Shown here piece after piece: positions 26,872 to 36,039 of a stretch of 64,000 nucleotides of DNA. Source of the DNA: Streptomyces sp. RerS4. GTDB lineage: Bacteria; Actinomycetota; Actinomycetes; Streptomycetales; Streptomycetaceae. The first letter of the stretch is position 1; each line of letters starts with the position of its first letter. The position numbers and the translations under genes were made by a program. The notes below the pieces were generated by a model. The model saw only the letters and a program-made list of their open reading frames with translations. It had not been told where the DNA came from and did not search any database. The stretch covers positions 3,371,501 to 3,435,500 of the forward strand of contig NZ_CP097322.1 of NCBI RefSeq assembly GCF_023515955.1. The letters run 5' to 3'.

Positions 26872-27861
26872 GTGAGCAGGCTCCAGGTGGTCAGCGGCAA
26901 GGGCGGCACCGGCAAGACCACGGTCGCCGCGGCACTCGCGTTGGCCCTCGCGCGCGAGGGCAGGCGGACTCTTCTCGTGGAGGTCGAGGGCAGGCAGGGC
27001 ATCGCACAGCTTTTCGGCACGGAAGCGCTCCCCTACGAGGAGCGCAAGATCGCCGTCGCGCCGGGCGCGGGCGGGGGTGAGGTGTACGCGCTCGCCATCG
27101 ACGCCGAACGGGCGCTGCTGGACTACCTCCAGATGTTCTACAAGCTCGGCTCGGCCGGTCGCGCGCTCAAGAAGCTCGGCGCGATCGACTTCGCGACGAC
27201 CATCGCCCCCGGTCTGCGGGACGTGTTGCTGACGGGCAAGGCGTGCGAGGCCGTGCGCCGCAAGGACAAGGCCGGCCGGTACGTCTACGACCACGTGATC
27301 ATGGACGCGCCGCCGACCGGGCGGATCACCCGCTTCCTGAACGTCAACGACGAGGTGGCGGGGCTCGCCCGGTTCGGGCCGATCCACAACCAGGCGCAGG
27401 CCGTCATGAAGGTGCTCAAGTCCCCGGACACCGCGGTGCATCTGGTGACGCTGCTGGAGGAGATGCCCGTCCAGGAGACGGCGGACGGGATCGCGGAGCT
27501 GGAGGAGGCGGGGCTGCCCTTCGGCCGGGTCGTGGTCAACATGGTGCGCCCGCACCACCTGGACGAGGACACCCTGCGCTCCGCCGCCGACGAGCACCGC
27601 GCGGGGATCGCCCGCGCCCTGTCCCGGGCCGGACTCGGCGGGGCGCGGCGGGGCGGGCCGGCCGAACGGCTGGTGGAGCCGCTGTTGACGCAGGCGGCCG
27701 AACACGCCGGTCGCGTCGAGCTGGAGCGGGAGCAGCGCGCGGTGCTGGCGGGGCTGCGCGTGCCGACGTACGAACTCCCCTTGCTCGGCTCGGGGATGGA
27801 ACTGGCCGGGCTGTACGAGTTGGCCACGGAGCTCCGCAAGCAGGCGGACGCCGATGAGTGA
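26872..27861 (+). CDS. ArsA/Get3-family ATPase, first of a pair (Rv3679-like)
   Basis: GTG 26872; TAGGCT at 26858-26863 is a good -10 and would give a nearly leaderless mRNA. 329 residues: VVSGKGGTGKTTVAAALALA at the N terminus (deviant Walker A with signature Lys), EVEGRQGIAQLFG (switch I region) and VIMDAPPTGRITRFLNV (switch II). Cytosolic dimer-forming ATPase; the mycobacterial homologue pairs with the next gene. No arsenite genes are nearby, so a metal role is unlikely; Get3-like handling of membrane proteins is possible. Overlaps the next gene by 8 bases. Confidence 0.87.
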   Translation: MSRLQVVSGKGGTGKTTVAAALALALAREGRRTLLVEVEGRQGIAQLFGTEALPYEERKIAVAPGAGGGEVYALAIDAERALLDYLQMFYKLGSAGRALKKLGAIDFATTIAPGLRDVLLTGKACEAVRRKDKAGRYVYDHVIMDAPPTGRITRFLNVNDEVAGLARFGPIHNQAQAVMKVLKSPDTAVHLVTLLEEMPVQETADGIAELEEAGLPFGRVVVNMVRPHHLDEDTLRSAADEHRAGIARALSRAGLGGARRGGPAERLVEPLLTQAAEHAGRVELEREQRAVLAGLRVPTYELPLLGSGMELAGLYELATELRKQADADE

Positions 27862-29188
27862 GGGTGTGGACATCGTGGGCCTGGACACGCCGCCGCGGCT
27901 GGCGGTCGACGCGCTGCTGGACGACCCGAAGACCCGGATCATCGTGTGCTGCGGCGCGGGCGGGGTCGGCAAGACCACGACGGCCGCGGCACTCGGCGTA
28001 CGGGCGGCCGAGCGGGGGCGCCGGGTGGTGGTGCTGACCATCGACCCGGCCCGCAGGCTGGCCCAGTCGATGGGGATCGACTCGCTGGACAACATCCCGC
28101 GCCGGGTGGCGGGCGTGACCGGCGACGGTGAACTGCACGCCATGATGCTGGACATGAAGCGGACGTTCGACGAGATCGTCGAGTCCCACGCGGAGGGCGA
28201 GCGGGCGCAGGCGATCCTGGACAACCCCTTCTACCAGTCCCTGTCGGCCGGGTTCGCGGGCACGCAGGAGTACATGGCCATGGAGAAGCTCGGGCAGCTG
28301 CGGGCCAAGGACGACTGGGACCTGATCGTCGTGGACACCCCGCCGAGCCGGTCCGCGCTGGACTTCCTGGACGCGCCGAAGCGGCTGGGGTCGTTCCTGG
28401 ACGGGAAGTTCATCCGGGTGCTGATGGCGCCGGCGAAGGTCGGCGGCCGGGCGGGGATGAAGTTCCTGAATGTCGGCATGTCGATGATGACGGGCACGCT
28501 GAGCAAGCTGATGGGGGCCTCGCTGCTGAAGGACGTGCAGACGTTCGTGGCGGCGATGGACACGATGTTCGGCGGTTTCCGCACCCGTGCGGACGCCACT
28601 TTCCGGCTGCTCCAGGCGCCGGGTACGGCCTTCCTCGTGGTCGCTGCTCCCGAGCCGGACGCCGTGCGCGAGGCGGCGTACTTCGTCGAGCGGCTGGCCG
28701 CCGAGCGGATGCCCCTGGCCGGCCTGGTGTTGAACCGGGTGCACGGGAGTGACGCCGGTCAACTGTCGGCGGAGCGGGCGTTGGCCGCCGCCGAGAATCT
28801 TGAAGAGGGCGGCATTGTCGATCAGGAGTCCGGGAAAGCTGGACTGCGTGACACCGCGGACCCCACCGCCGCCGACGCCGACTCCCCCGGGGCGAACACG
28901 GACGGGGACGCGGACGGGGACCAGGACGGGGACGCGGACGAGGGCACAGGGACTCGCACGGACGAAGACGCGGCGACCATCGACGAGATCACCGCGGGAC
29001 TGCTGCGCCTGCATGCCGAACGGATGCAGGTGATCGCGCGCGAACAGCGCACCCGCGATCGTTTCACCTCGCTCCACCCCGAGGTGGCGGTGGCCGAAGT
29101 GGCCGCCCTGCCCGGCGATGTGCACGACCTCGCCGGGCTGCGGGCCATCGGAGAGCGACTCGCGGCCGAGGTACCGGCCGGAGCGTAG
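27854..29188 (+). CDS. ArsA/Get3-family ATPase, second of a pair (Rv3680-like)
   Basis: ATG 27854 inside the end of the first ATPase gene; 444 residues. IIVCCGAGGVGKTTTAAALG (Walker A, about 32-51), VLTIDPARRLAQSMG (switch I with Asp-Pro-Ala), LIVVDTPPSRSALDFL and VLNRVHGS. An Asp/Gly/Thr-rich acidic insert (about 330-375) separates the ATPase core from a final helical part. The two-gene unit next to wblA and the PBP matches mycobacterial Rv3679-Rv3680-whiB4-ponA2, so a shared envelope-linked role is likely. Confidence 0.87.
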   Translation: MSEGVDIVGLDTPPRLAVDALLDDPKTRIIVCCGAGGVGKTTTAAALGVRAAERGRRVVVLTIDPARRLAQSMGIDSLDNIPRRVAGVTGDGELHAMMLDMKRTFDEIVESHAEGERAQAILDNPFYQSLSAGFAGTQEYMAMEKLGQLRAKDDWDLIVVDTPPSRSALDFLDAPKRLGSFLDGKFIRVLMAPAKVGGRAGMKFLNVGMSMMTGTLSKLMGASLLKDVQTFVAAMDTMFGGFRTRADATFRLLQAPGTAFLVVAAPEPDAVREAAYFVERLAAERMPLAGLVLNRVHGSDAGQLSAERALAAAENLEEGGIVDQESGKAGLRDTADPTAADADSPGANTDGDADGDQDGDADEGTGTRTDEDAATIDEITAGLLRLHAERMQVIAREQRTRDRFTSLHPEVAVAEVAALPGDVHDLAGLRAIGERLAAEVPAGA

Positions 29189-29226
29189 GCGGCGTTCCTA
29201 CGTCGCGTGCCGTGGCGGTTCGGGGG

Positions 29227-29577
29227 TTACCCGGCCGCCGCGTACGTCTCGTACGGAACGTCCATCTCCGCGTCGACATCCACGGTGAGGATGCCCGTAC
29301 TGCGTTCGTACTCCGTGCGGGCGGTTTCGAGCAGCCGTCGCCACGAGGTGACGGTGGGACGCCGGCGCAGCAAAGCGCGACGTTCCCGCTCGGTCATTCC
29401 GCCCCATACTCCGAACTCGACACGATTGTCGAGCGCGTCGGCCAGGCACTCGGTCCGCACCGGACATCCGGTGCACACCGCCTTGGCCCTGTTCTGTGCC
29501 GCTCCTTGAACGAACAGTTCATCCGGATCGGTAGTGCGGCAGGCTGCCTGCGCACTCCAGTCGGTTACCCAGCCCAT
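29227..29577 (-). CDS. wblA: WhiB-family redox-sensing regulator WblA
   Basis: Start set at ATG 29577 (MGWVTDWSAQAACRTTDPDE), as in known WblA; a longer ORF would begin at 29622. 116 residues. [4Fe-4S] ligands at the four Cys in QAACR, KAVCTGCPVRTEC; the turn GVWGGMTERERRALLRRRPT and a basic C terminus complete the family. In S. coelicolor WblA is a pleiotropic switch promoting sporulation and repressing antibiotic synthesis. Position between the ArsA pair and the PBP agrees with the mycobacterial whiB4 locus. Confidence 0.93.
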   Translation of the reverse strand: MGWVTDWSAQAACRTTDPDELFVQGAAQNRAKAVCTGCPVRTECLADALDNRVEFGVWGGMTERERRALLRRRPTVTSWRRLLETARTEYERSTGILTVDVDAEMDVPYETYAAAG

Positions 29578-30187
29578 CCCGGCGCCGTCCTCTCCCGAAT
29601 CGAGGCTCCCCCACGGCGGCATGCGGCATATTCACCGCTGCCAGTTGAGGACGTTACGGAAGGCGGGGACGGCGCAACACCCCCGACGGGCCCAATCTTG
29701 AATGGTCCGAACGGACTATGGGTAAGCGGCAGATCACCCGACGGAGTGATGCGACGACATGCGCGACCATTCCGGCGATCCGGGTGAAATCGGAAAGGCG
29801 CCGGCGGGCGACCGTCAGAGTGAAGGGCGGTATTCGGACAGGTGTCCACCCGATTCGGGAAGGGTGAAAATCAAGCCGAGGGGTTGATGCGGGACCGCGC
29901 TGCTGTGACAGTTGGGGACAGCTTAGGCCAAGGCATTCGCGTGTGTCCGGCGAACGAGAACGTAGGCACCTCACGACGCCAACACGTCAAGAATGCTCTC
30001 GGGTTGGCGCGGGAGCGATCGAACAGGGTTGAGCCGTACGAGGGCGCTCAGAACACGACCGCGCACCCGGTCCACGTTGAGGCCTCGACGGCCCGGCCGC
30101 CCTTGGATGTCACGGTCTGGTACTCGAACGCTCCGAGAAGCCCCTGCTCCCACGGAACGCCACCGACAACGGATTAGGCTGCCCTCC
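29578..30187. promoter_or_regulatory. Long divergent control region between wblA and the PBP gene
   Basis: 610 bases without a credible ORF. Less GC-rich than the flanking genes over about 29640-30010. Expected to hold the wblA promoter and upstream control sites (leftward) and the PBP promoter (rightward). I see no strong palindrome. Confidence 0.5.
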
Positions 30188-32563
30188 ATGGGAAAGAAGC
30201 GCTCGGGCGGCGGGCTCACGGGGCCACAGCAGGCCGCCAAGTTCCTCGGGGTGTCCGTTCTCTCCGGAGTCGTACTCGCCGGCATCGCGATCCCGGGCGC
30301 AGGCGCGCTGGGACTCGCGGCCAAGGGGACCGTCGAGGGTTTCGACGAGATCCCGGCCAACCTCAAGACTCCTCCGTTGAGCCAGCGCACCACGATCCTG
30401 GACGCGGAGGGTGGCCTGATCGCCACCGTCTACTCACGGGACCGCCAGGTGGTCCCGCTGACGGCGATCTCGCCGTACATGCAGAAGGCCATCGTCGCGA
30501 TCGAGGACTCCCGGTTCTACGAGCACGGCGCGGTCGACCTCAAGGGCATCCTGCGCGCGGTGAACCGCAACGCGCAGGAGGGCGGCGCGGCCCAGGGCGC
30601 GTCCACCCTCACGCAGCAGTACGTGAAGAACGTCTTCGTCGAGGAAGCCGGCGATGACGAGACCAAGGTGCGCGAGGCCCAGGAGAAGAGCCTCGGGCGC
30701 AAGATCCGCGAGCTGAAGTACTCGATCCAGGTCGAGGAGGAGCTCGGGAAGAAGAAGATCCTCGAAAACTACCTGAACATCACCTACTTCGGTCAGCAGT
30801 CGTACGGGATCGAGTCCGCGGCCCAGCGCTACTTCAGCAAGCCGGCCAAGGACCTGACGCTGGAGGAGTCGGCGCTGCTGGCCGGCGTCGTGCAGTCGCC
30901 GAGCCGCTTCGACCCGGTGAACGACGCGACCGAGGCGACGAAGCGCCGCAACATCGTGCTGCAGCGCATGGCCGACATCAAGGAGATCTCGCAGGCCGAG
31001 GCGGACGCGGCGAAGGCGAAGCCGATCCAGCTGAAGGTGACGCGCCCGAAGAACGGCTGCATCACCGCGGTCAAGGGCGCGGGCTTCTTCTGCGACTACG
31101 TCCGCGCGACCTTCCTCTCCGACCCGGTCTTCGGCAAGACCCGCGAGGAGCGGGCGAAGATCTGGAACCAGGGCGGTCTGACGGTCCGTACGACCCTGGA
31201 CCCGCAGTCGCAGGACGCCGCCAACGCCTCGATCAAGGACCACGTGAACGAGGACGACTCGATCGCGACGGCGGTGACCATGGTCCAGCCGGGCACGGGA
31301 CGGGTCCTGGCGATGGGGCAGTCGAAGCCGTACGGCTTCGGGAAGAACGAGACGCAGATCAACTACTCCGTGGACAAGCGGATGGGCGGCTCCAACTTCG
31401 GCTTCCAGGTGGGCTCCACGTTCAAGCCGTTCATCGCGGCGGCGGCCATCGAGCAGGGCATGTCGCCGACCAAGGTGTATTCGGCGCCGAACAAGATGGA
31501 GTACCCGAGCCCGGTCCCGCGGTGCGACGGTTCGAAGTGGCAGAACCAGCCGTCGGGCGGCAAGCTCCAGACGGCCGAGAACGAGACCGAGGACGAGATC
31601 GGTCCGTACGCGCTGAAGACGGCGATGGAGAAGTCCATCAACACGTACTTCGTGCAGATGATCTCGGAGATCGGCCTCTGCCCGGTCACGGAGATGACGC
31701 AGAAGCTCGGCGTCGTCCCGGCCAGCGGTGTGAAGCTGCCGGAGGAGCCGTCGATCGCGCTCGGCTCCGCCGAGCTCTCCCCGCTGACGATGGCCAACGC
31801 CTACGCCACCTTCGCCAACCGGGGCGTGTACTGCACCCCGATCGCCCTGGAGTCGATCACCGACGCCCACGGCAAGGCGCTCGCGGTGCCGAAGACGAAG
31901 TGCGACCGCGCGATGTCCCAGGACACGGCCGACACCATCAACACCCTGCTGCGCGGGGTGGTCGACTCCGGTACCGGTGAGCGGGCCGGCCTGTCCGACC
32001 GCGACAACGCGGGCAAGACCGGTACCACCGACAGCCGCTACAACGCCTGGTTCGTCGGCTACACGCCGAACCTGTCCGGCGCGGTGTGGGTCGGCTCCGG
32101 CGGCGCGAAGAAGATCACGATGGAGAACATCACCATCGGCGGGCAGTACTACCCGAAGGTCTTCGGTGGTGGCCTGCCCGGCCCGATCTGGAAGGACGCC
32201 GTCTCGGGCGCGCTGTCCGGCCGCGAGGCCCCGTCCTTCACCTCGGTCAGCATTCCGGAGCCCTCGGTTCCGAGTGGTGGCGGCAACGGCGGCAACGGCA
32301 ACAACGGCGGGAACAACGGCGGCGGCCGGATCAACCCCAACCCGACCCCGCACAAACCCGGAAAGCCCACCAAGCCGGGCGGCGACAGCAAGCCCGGCGA
32401 CAGCCGGCCGGGCGGCACGACGACCGGAACGACGACCGGAACGACGACCGGAGCCACGGGCGGGGCCACCACCGGCGCGACGGGCGGCGCGACGGGCGGG
32501 ACCCCGACCGACCCGTTCCCCGGCCTGCCGGGTGGCGCGGTCGCCGGCCGCGGCGACGAGTAG
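30188..32563 (+). CDS. Class A penicillin-binding protein (transglycosylase/transpeptidase)
   Basis: ATG 30188, 791 residues. Short cytoplasmic N terminus, one membrane anchor (about 20-45), a GT51 domain with AIVAIEDSRFYEHGAVD (catalytic Glu) and ASTLTQQYVKN, then a transpeptidase domain with QVGSTFKPF (SxxK), KSINTYF (SxN) and AGKTGTTDSR (KTG). The end is a Gly/Asn run, a Pro/Lys/Gly segment and Thr-Gly repeats, a likely wall-spanning tail. It polymerises and cross-links peptidoglycan outside the membrane. Synteny with ponA2 of mycobacteria. No PASTA repeat is evident. Confidence 0.94.
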   Translation: MGKKRSGGGLTGPQQAAKFLGVSVLSGVVLAGIAIPGAGALGLAAKGTVEGFDEIPANLKTPPLSQRTTILDAEGGLIATVYSRDRQVVPLTAISPYMQKAIVAIEDSRFYEHGAVDLKGILRAVNRNAQEGGAAQGASTLTQQYVKNVFVEEAGDDETKVREAQEKSLGRKIRELKYSIQVEEELGKKKILENYLNITYFGQQSYGIESAAQRYFSKPAKDLTLEESALLAGVVQSPSRFDPVNDATEATKRRNIVLQRMADIKEISQAEADAAKAKPIQLKVTRPKNGCITAVKGAGFFCDYVRATFLSDPVFGKTREERAKIWNQGGLTVRTTLDPQSQDAANASIKDHVNEDDSIATAVTMVQPGTGRVLAMGQSKPYGFGKNETQINYSVDKRMGGSNFGFQVGSTFKPFIAAAAIEQGMSPTKVYSAPNKMEYPSPVPRCDGSKWQNQPSGGKLQTAENETEDEIGPYALKTAMEKSINTYFVQMISEIGLCPVTEMTQKLGVVPASGVKLPEEPSIALGSAELSPLTMANAYATFANRGVYCTPIALESITDAHGKALAVPKTKCDRAMSQDTADTINTLLRGVVDSGTGERAGLSDRDNAGKTGTTDSRYNAWFVGYTPNLSGAVWVGSGGAKKITMENITIGGQYYPKVFGGGLPGPIWKDAVSGALSGREAPSFTSVSIPEPSVPSGGGNGGNGNNGGNNGGGRINPNPTPHKPGKPTKPGGDSKPGDSRPGGTTTGTTTGTTTGATGGATTGATGGATGGTPTDPFPGLPGGAVAGRGDE

Positions 32564-32582
32564 CGCGGCGGTCCGACACACA

Positions 32583-32625
32583 GGGGAGGCCCCGGCCGGA
32601 AGTTCCGGCCGGGGCCTCCCCTTTT
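32583..32625. terminator. Strong bidirectional terminator between the PBP and YqeY genes
   Basis: 18-bp stem (GGGGAGGCCCCGGCCGGA / TCCGGCCGGGGCCTCCCC) with a 3-base loop, followed by TTTT on the plus strand, between convergent genes. Confidence 0.85.
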
Positions 32626-32637
32626 GCTCTTCTTCGC

Positions 32638-33099
32638 CTAGGAGAGCTGCTTCTTGACGGCGGCTGCGACGCGGCCGCCCTCGGCCAGGCCCGCCACCTT
32701 CGGGTTCACGATCTTCATGACGGCGCCCATGGCGCGCGGCCCCTCGGCACCCGCCGCCTTGGCCTCCTCGACCGCCTGCGCGACGATCGCGGTGAGCTCG
32801 TCGTCGCTGAGCTGCTTGGGGAGGTAGGCGTCGAGGAACTCGCCCTCCGCGGTCTCCCGCGCGGCCTGCTCGGGGCGGCCACCCTGGGCGAAGGCCTCGG
32901 CGGCCTCCCGGCGCTTCTTCGCCTCCTTGGCGATCACCTTGAGGACTTCCTCGTCGGACAGGACGCGTGCCTCCTTGCCCGCGACCTCCTCCTTGGTGAT
33001 GGCGGCGAGGGTCAGTCGCAGCGTGGAGGAGCCGAGTTCGTCGCGCGCCTTGATGGCGGTGGTGAGGTCGTCCTGGAGCTTGGCCTTGAGCGTGGTCAT
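32638..33099 (-). CDS. GatB/YqeY domain protein
   Basis: MTTLKAKLQDDLTTAIKARD from ATG 33099 (ATG 33105 is two codons upstream); 153 residues. Continues RLTLAAITKEEVAGK, then LPKQLSDDELTAIV and MGAVMKIVNPKVAGLAEGGR. This is the full YqeY family sequence, a free-standing relative of the GatB tail that binds tRNA in amidotransferases. Exact function unsettled; often near DnaG/RpoD elsewhere. Convergent with the PBP gene. Confidence 0.9.
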   Translation of the reverse strand: MTTLKAKLQDDLTTAIKARDELGSSTLRLTLAAITKEEVAGKEARVLSDEEVLKVIAKEAKKRREAAEAFAQGGRPEQAARETAEGEFLDAYLPKQLSDDELTAIVAQAVEEAKAAGAEGPRAMGAVMKIVNPKVAGLAEGGRVAAAVKKQLS

Positions 33100-33167
33100 G
33101 CCCATGAGTGTGCCAGGTACGCGGCGGTCGGCGCCTTCCGGTTTTCCGTGTCTGCGACGATGGGGGC

Positions 33168-34106
33168 ATGCGCGCGCGTTACGGAGTACCCCTGAAGGTG
33201 ACCGCCTCGATCGCGGCCGTGGGGGCCGCCGGAGTGGCCTATGCCGCCGGCTTCGAGGCACGGTCGTTCCGGCTGCGCCGGATCACGGTGCCCGTCCTCC
33301 CGGCGGGGGCGCGACCGCTGCGGGTGCTCCAGGTGTCGGACATCCACATGGTCGGCGGGCAGCGCAAGAAGCGGGCCTGGCTCCAGTCGCTGGCGGGCCT
33401 GCGTCCCGACTTCGTCGTGAACACCGGCGACAACCTCTCCGACACGGACGGCGTTCCGGAACTCCTGGACGCGCTGGGTCCGCTGATGGAGTTCCCCGGC
33501 GTGTACGTCTTCGGGTCCAACGACTACTACGGGCCCCGACTGCGCAATCCCGGGCGCTACCTGATCGAGAAGGCGCAGGGCCGGCACGGGCTCAACGGCA
33601 ACAAGCCCGTCGTCGGCGCGGTGCACAACCCGTGGGAGGGCATGCGCGACGCCTTCGACGCCGCCGGCTGGCTGGACCTCACCAACACGCGGGCCCGAAT
33701 GAAGCTGAACGGCATGGAGCTGGCGTTCACCGGCCTGGACGACCCGCACATCAAGCGGGACCGCTACGAGCGGGTCGCGGGCGGCCCGGAGGCGGACGCG
33801 GACTTCTCGATGGCCGTCGTACACGCGCCGTACCTGCGCGTACTGGAGGCCTTCACCGCCGACCGGTACCCGCTGATCCTCGCCGGGCACACGCACGGCG
33901 GGCAGCTGTGCGTCCCCTTCTACGGGGCGCTGGTCACCAACTGCGACCTGGACACGAAGCGGGTGAAGGGGCTGTCGACGTACGAGGCCCAGGGGCACCG
34001 CTCCTACCTGCACGTCTCGGCCGGCTGCGGCACCAACCGCTTCACCCCGGTCCGCTTCGCCTGCCCGCCGGAGGCCACGCTCCTCACGTTGACCCCGAAG
34101 GCGTGA
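33168..34106 (+). CDS. Membrane-anchored metallophosphoesterase (YaeI-like)
   Basis: ATG 33168 after GGGGG; 312 residues. N-terminal hydrophobic segment (VTASIAAVGAAGVAYAAGF) then calcineurin-like metal motifs: VSDIHMVG, VVNTGDNLSD, GSNDYYGP (in the GNH/E position, here Asn-Asp), VVHAP and LAGHTHGGQ. Similar to enzymes acting on lipid or nucleotide phosphates at the membrane face. Mycobacteria also carry a metallophosphoesterase after ponA2. Confidence 0.88.
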   Translation: MRARYGVPLKVTASIAAVGAAGVAYAAGFEARSFRLRRITVPVLPAGARPLRVLQVSDIHMVGGQRKKRAWLQSLAGLRPDFVVNTGDNLSDTDGVPELLDALGPLMEFPGVYVFGSNDYYGPRLRNPGRYLIEKAQGRHGLNGNKPVVGAVHNPWEGMRDAFDAAGWLDLTNTRARMKLNGMELAFTGLDDPHIKRDRYERVAGGPEADADFSMAVVHAPYLRVLEAFTADRYPLILAGHTHGGQLCVPFYGALVTNCDLDTKRVKGLSTYEAQGHRSYLHVSAGCGTNRFTPVRFACPPEATLLTLTPKA

Positions 34107-34110
34107 CACC

Positions 34111-34127
34111 GGGCGCCGCCGGCGCCC
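34111..34127 (+). terminator. Short hairpin after the metallophosphoesterase
   Basis: GGGCGCC-GCC-GGCGCCC, four bases past the stop. Compact; no T tract. Confidence 0.5.
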
Positions 34128-34235
34128 CCTAATGCGGGCCCCCGGCGGGCGACGATCGACAACCGATTTCGTCTCCGGGCGAGGGTCCGCTAAAGTAATC
34201 GATGTCGCCAGGCAGCAAGGCTGCGGGGCGGCGAT

Positions 34236-34309
34236 CGGGGTGTAGCGCAGCTTGGCAGCGCGCTTCGTTCGGGACGAAGAGGTCGTGGGTTCAAATCCCG
34301 CCACCCCGA
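34236..34309 (+). tRNA. tRNA-Pro (anticodon CGG)
   Basis: 74 bases fold as a full cloverleaf: acceptor CGGGGTG/CACCCCG, D arm GCGC/GCGC, anticodon stem CTTCG/CGAAG around the loop TTCGGGA (CGG at positions 34-36), T arm GTGGG-TTCAAAT-CCCGC, discriminator A. CCA is not encoded. Reads CCG codons, abundant in this genome. The region downstream is accessory in character. Confidence 0.95.
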
Positions 34310-34325
34310 CTTCGAAATACCAGGT

Positions 34326-34360
34326 CAGGGGCCTGATCCACTCAGTGGATCAGGCCCCTG
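34326..34360 (+). terminator. 35-base near-perfect palindrome after tRNA-Pro
   Basis: CAGGGGCCTGATCCACT pairs with AGTGGATCAGGCCCCTG around one central base (or a 3-base TCA loop). It lies 17 bases past the tRNA; probably the tRNA terminator. Confidence 0.75.
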
Positions 34361-34524
34361 AGTGGTTTCCGGAGATCGTTTGGGAGAAATCTGGGAGAAG
34401 ATCTCGGTCGGGTTTTCCCAGCGCCTGTCTGACGGGCAGGTGCGAGGCGCATCGCGTGCAGCGGCGGACATCTGCACCTTCGCGAACTCCAGCCACCGAT
34501 TCGACCCCCGACCGAGGACAGCTC

Positions 34525-35835
34525 GTGGATCACGCCTTGACCACCACCACCGACGACGCCGACGCCACCTCGGAGCGAGCGGGACGCCCCTGCGCGATCT
34601 GCGACACGGTGATGGAGTCCTGGCGCCCGCGCAGCCAGAAGTACTGCTCTGATCCCTGTCGCGAGGCCGCTGCCAAGAAGCAGCGGACGGAGCGCCCGAA
34701 GGACGCCCCGAAGATACGTCGCCCCAAGCCGACGCTCACACCGGGGACCCCGCCCGTGCCCGACCCGGCCAGGACCCGCCAGGTGCCCGGCGATCCGTAC
34801 TGGGGCCCCATCCTCGCTGCCGCCGACCGTGCGACCGGCGGTGAGCCGTGCCGGGTCTGCGCCGAGCCCATCGCCTCGAAGACCCCGTGGTCGTACCGGG
34901 ACCGACACGTGTGTTCCCACCGGTGCAACGAGACACTCAAGCGCCGCACAGCGACCAGGATCCGACGTGGCGAGATCGATCTCTACTCCATCCCGGACGT
35001 GGGCACCCGTGCCGCCGCGGATGAGGAACAGCGCGCCCACTACGGCCAGGAGCGTCAGCCGCGCGTCTTCGGCACCCGAGACGCCGACGCCGACTTTCCC
35101 TACGAGTTTTACGGGCTGGGCCCGATCCCGGGAGACGTCGTCGAGCGGCACGGCTCGGCCACGACGTACGCCACCGCTGCCTCCCTGGGCGCAGACCGGC
35201 TTGTGGACCTGGTGCGGTCCAATTCCGAAGACGACGCGGAGCCGATCCTCGCGATCCACGAGCAGACCGGAGCGCTCCTCGCCTACACGGGCCGCACCCT
35301 GTGGTGGACCAGCGTGCCGGGCCAGGAAGATCCCCTCGTGCAGCAGCAGTCGTTCGAGGGCGATGAAGGGCGACGTTGGGTATGGCAGAACGAGATCATC
35401 CGCGACGTGGACGAGGACGGTAAGACCTACGACTGGGAAGCCTGGGTCTGCGTTGCCGAGCCCACTCCGACTCTCTGGACGCCCGCGTACTGCGCCCGCT
35501 CCGAAAAGCAGCGGCGCTCCACCCGAGCTCGCAACAGCTACCAAGCCCGCATGCGCGGTTACGGCGTCCTCGACGCTACCGCCGCCCACGTGGATCCAGT
35601 CGACGTCTACGAGCGCGACCAGTGGGTCTGCCGGCTGTGCCACGAGTCGATCGACCCAGCCGTCGAATGGCCCGACCCGTGGTCGGCGACCCTCGACCAC
35701 ATCAAGCCGGTCTCGCTGGCCGGCGAGCACTCGGCCGAGAACCTCCAGGCCGCCCACTGGGTCTGCAACATCCGCAAGGGAGACGCCTGGGGGCCCGGGG
35801 ACGCCCAGCCCTCCGCCGGAGAGGGCCGGGCCTGA
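34525..35835 (+). CDS. HNH endonuclease with N-terminal zinc-ribbon-like Cys clusters
   Basis: GTG 34525 with GAGGA seven bases before; 436 residues. Two Cys clusters near the start (CAICDTVMESWRPRSQKYC and CRVCAEPIASK with a later CSHRC) suggest metal-binding modules. The C terminus carries an HNH nuclease: WVCRLCHESIDP, TLDHIKPVSLAGEHSAENLQ and CNIRKGD. Codon choice is looser than in neighbours, pointing to recent acquisition. Such genes are typical of phage or integrative-element cargo; no integrase is visible between the tRNA and this gene. It probably cuts DNA; specificity unknown. Confidence 0.8.
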   Translation: MDHALTTTTDDADATSERAGRPCAICDTVMESWRPRSQKYCSDPCREAAAKKQRTERPKDAPKIRRPKPTLTPGTPPVPDPARTRQVPGDPYWGPILAAADRATGGEPCRVCAEPIASKTPWSYRDRHVCSHRCNETLKRRTATRIRRGEIDLYSIPDVGTRAAADEEQRAHYGQERQPRVFGTRDADADFPYEFYGLGPIPGDVVERHGSATTYATAASLGADRLVDLVRSNSEDDAEPILAIHEQTGALLAYTGRTLWWTSVPGQEDPLVQQQSFEGDEGRRWVWQNEIIRDVDEDGKTYDWEAWVCVAEPTPTLWTPAYCARSEKQRRSTRARNSYQARMRGYGVLDATAAHVDPVDVYERDQWVCRLCHESIDPAVEWPDPWSATLDHIKPVSLAGEHSAENLQAAHWVCNIRKGDAWGPGDAQPSAGEGRA

Positions 35836-35926
35836 GCGGCTGAGCCGGGTCCTGTGGCTCGCTCACCGACGACGGGGCGGGGGTCGGAGCACGGCCGGCA
35901 GCCCATTTCCGCTGGTCACAAAGGAA

Positions 35927-35957
35927 CATGACGGTATATCGGTTCCCCCATACCATG
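35927..35957. promoter_or_regulatory. Inverted repeat upstream of the LuxR gene
   Basis: GGTAT (35933-35937) and ATACC (35950-35954), extended by CATG on the outer side of both arms with a 2-base offset. AT-richer than its surroundings and about 85-110 bases before the regulator start; a possible operator or promoter element of the lanthipeptide locus. Confidence 0.3.
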
Positions 35958-36039
35958 TGAGGTGTCTCATGTACTGGGACTTTGCTCTTCCATAACCGGC
36001 TGCTTACGATCTCATGCAAAACAGTCGACCTGGGGGAGA

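Noticed and set aside
28860..28960. GACGCGGACGGGGAC-type repeats as a regulatory element
   Set aside because: They encode the acidic Asp/Gly/Thr insert of the second ArsA-like ATPase in frame.
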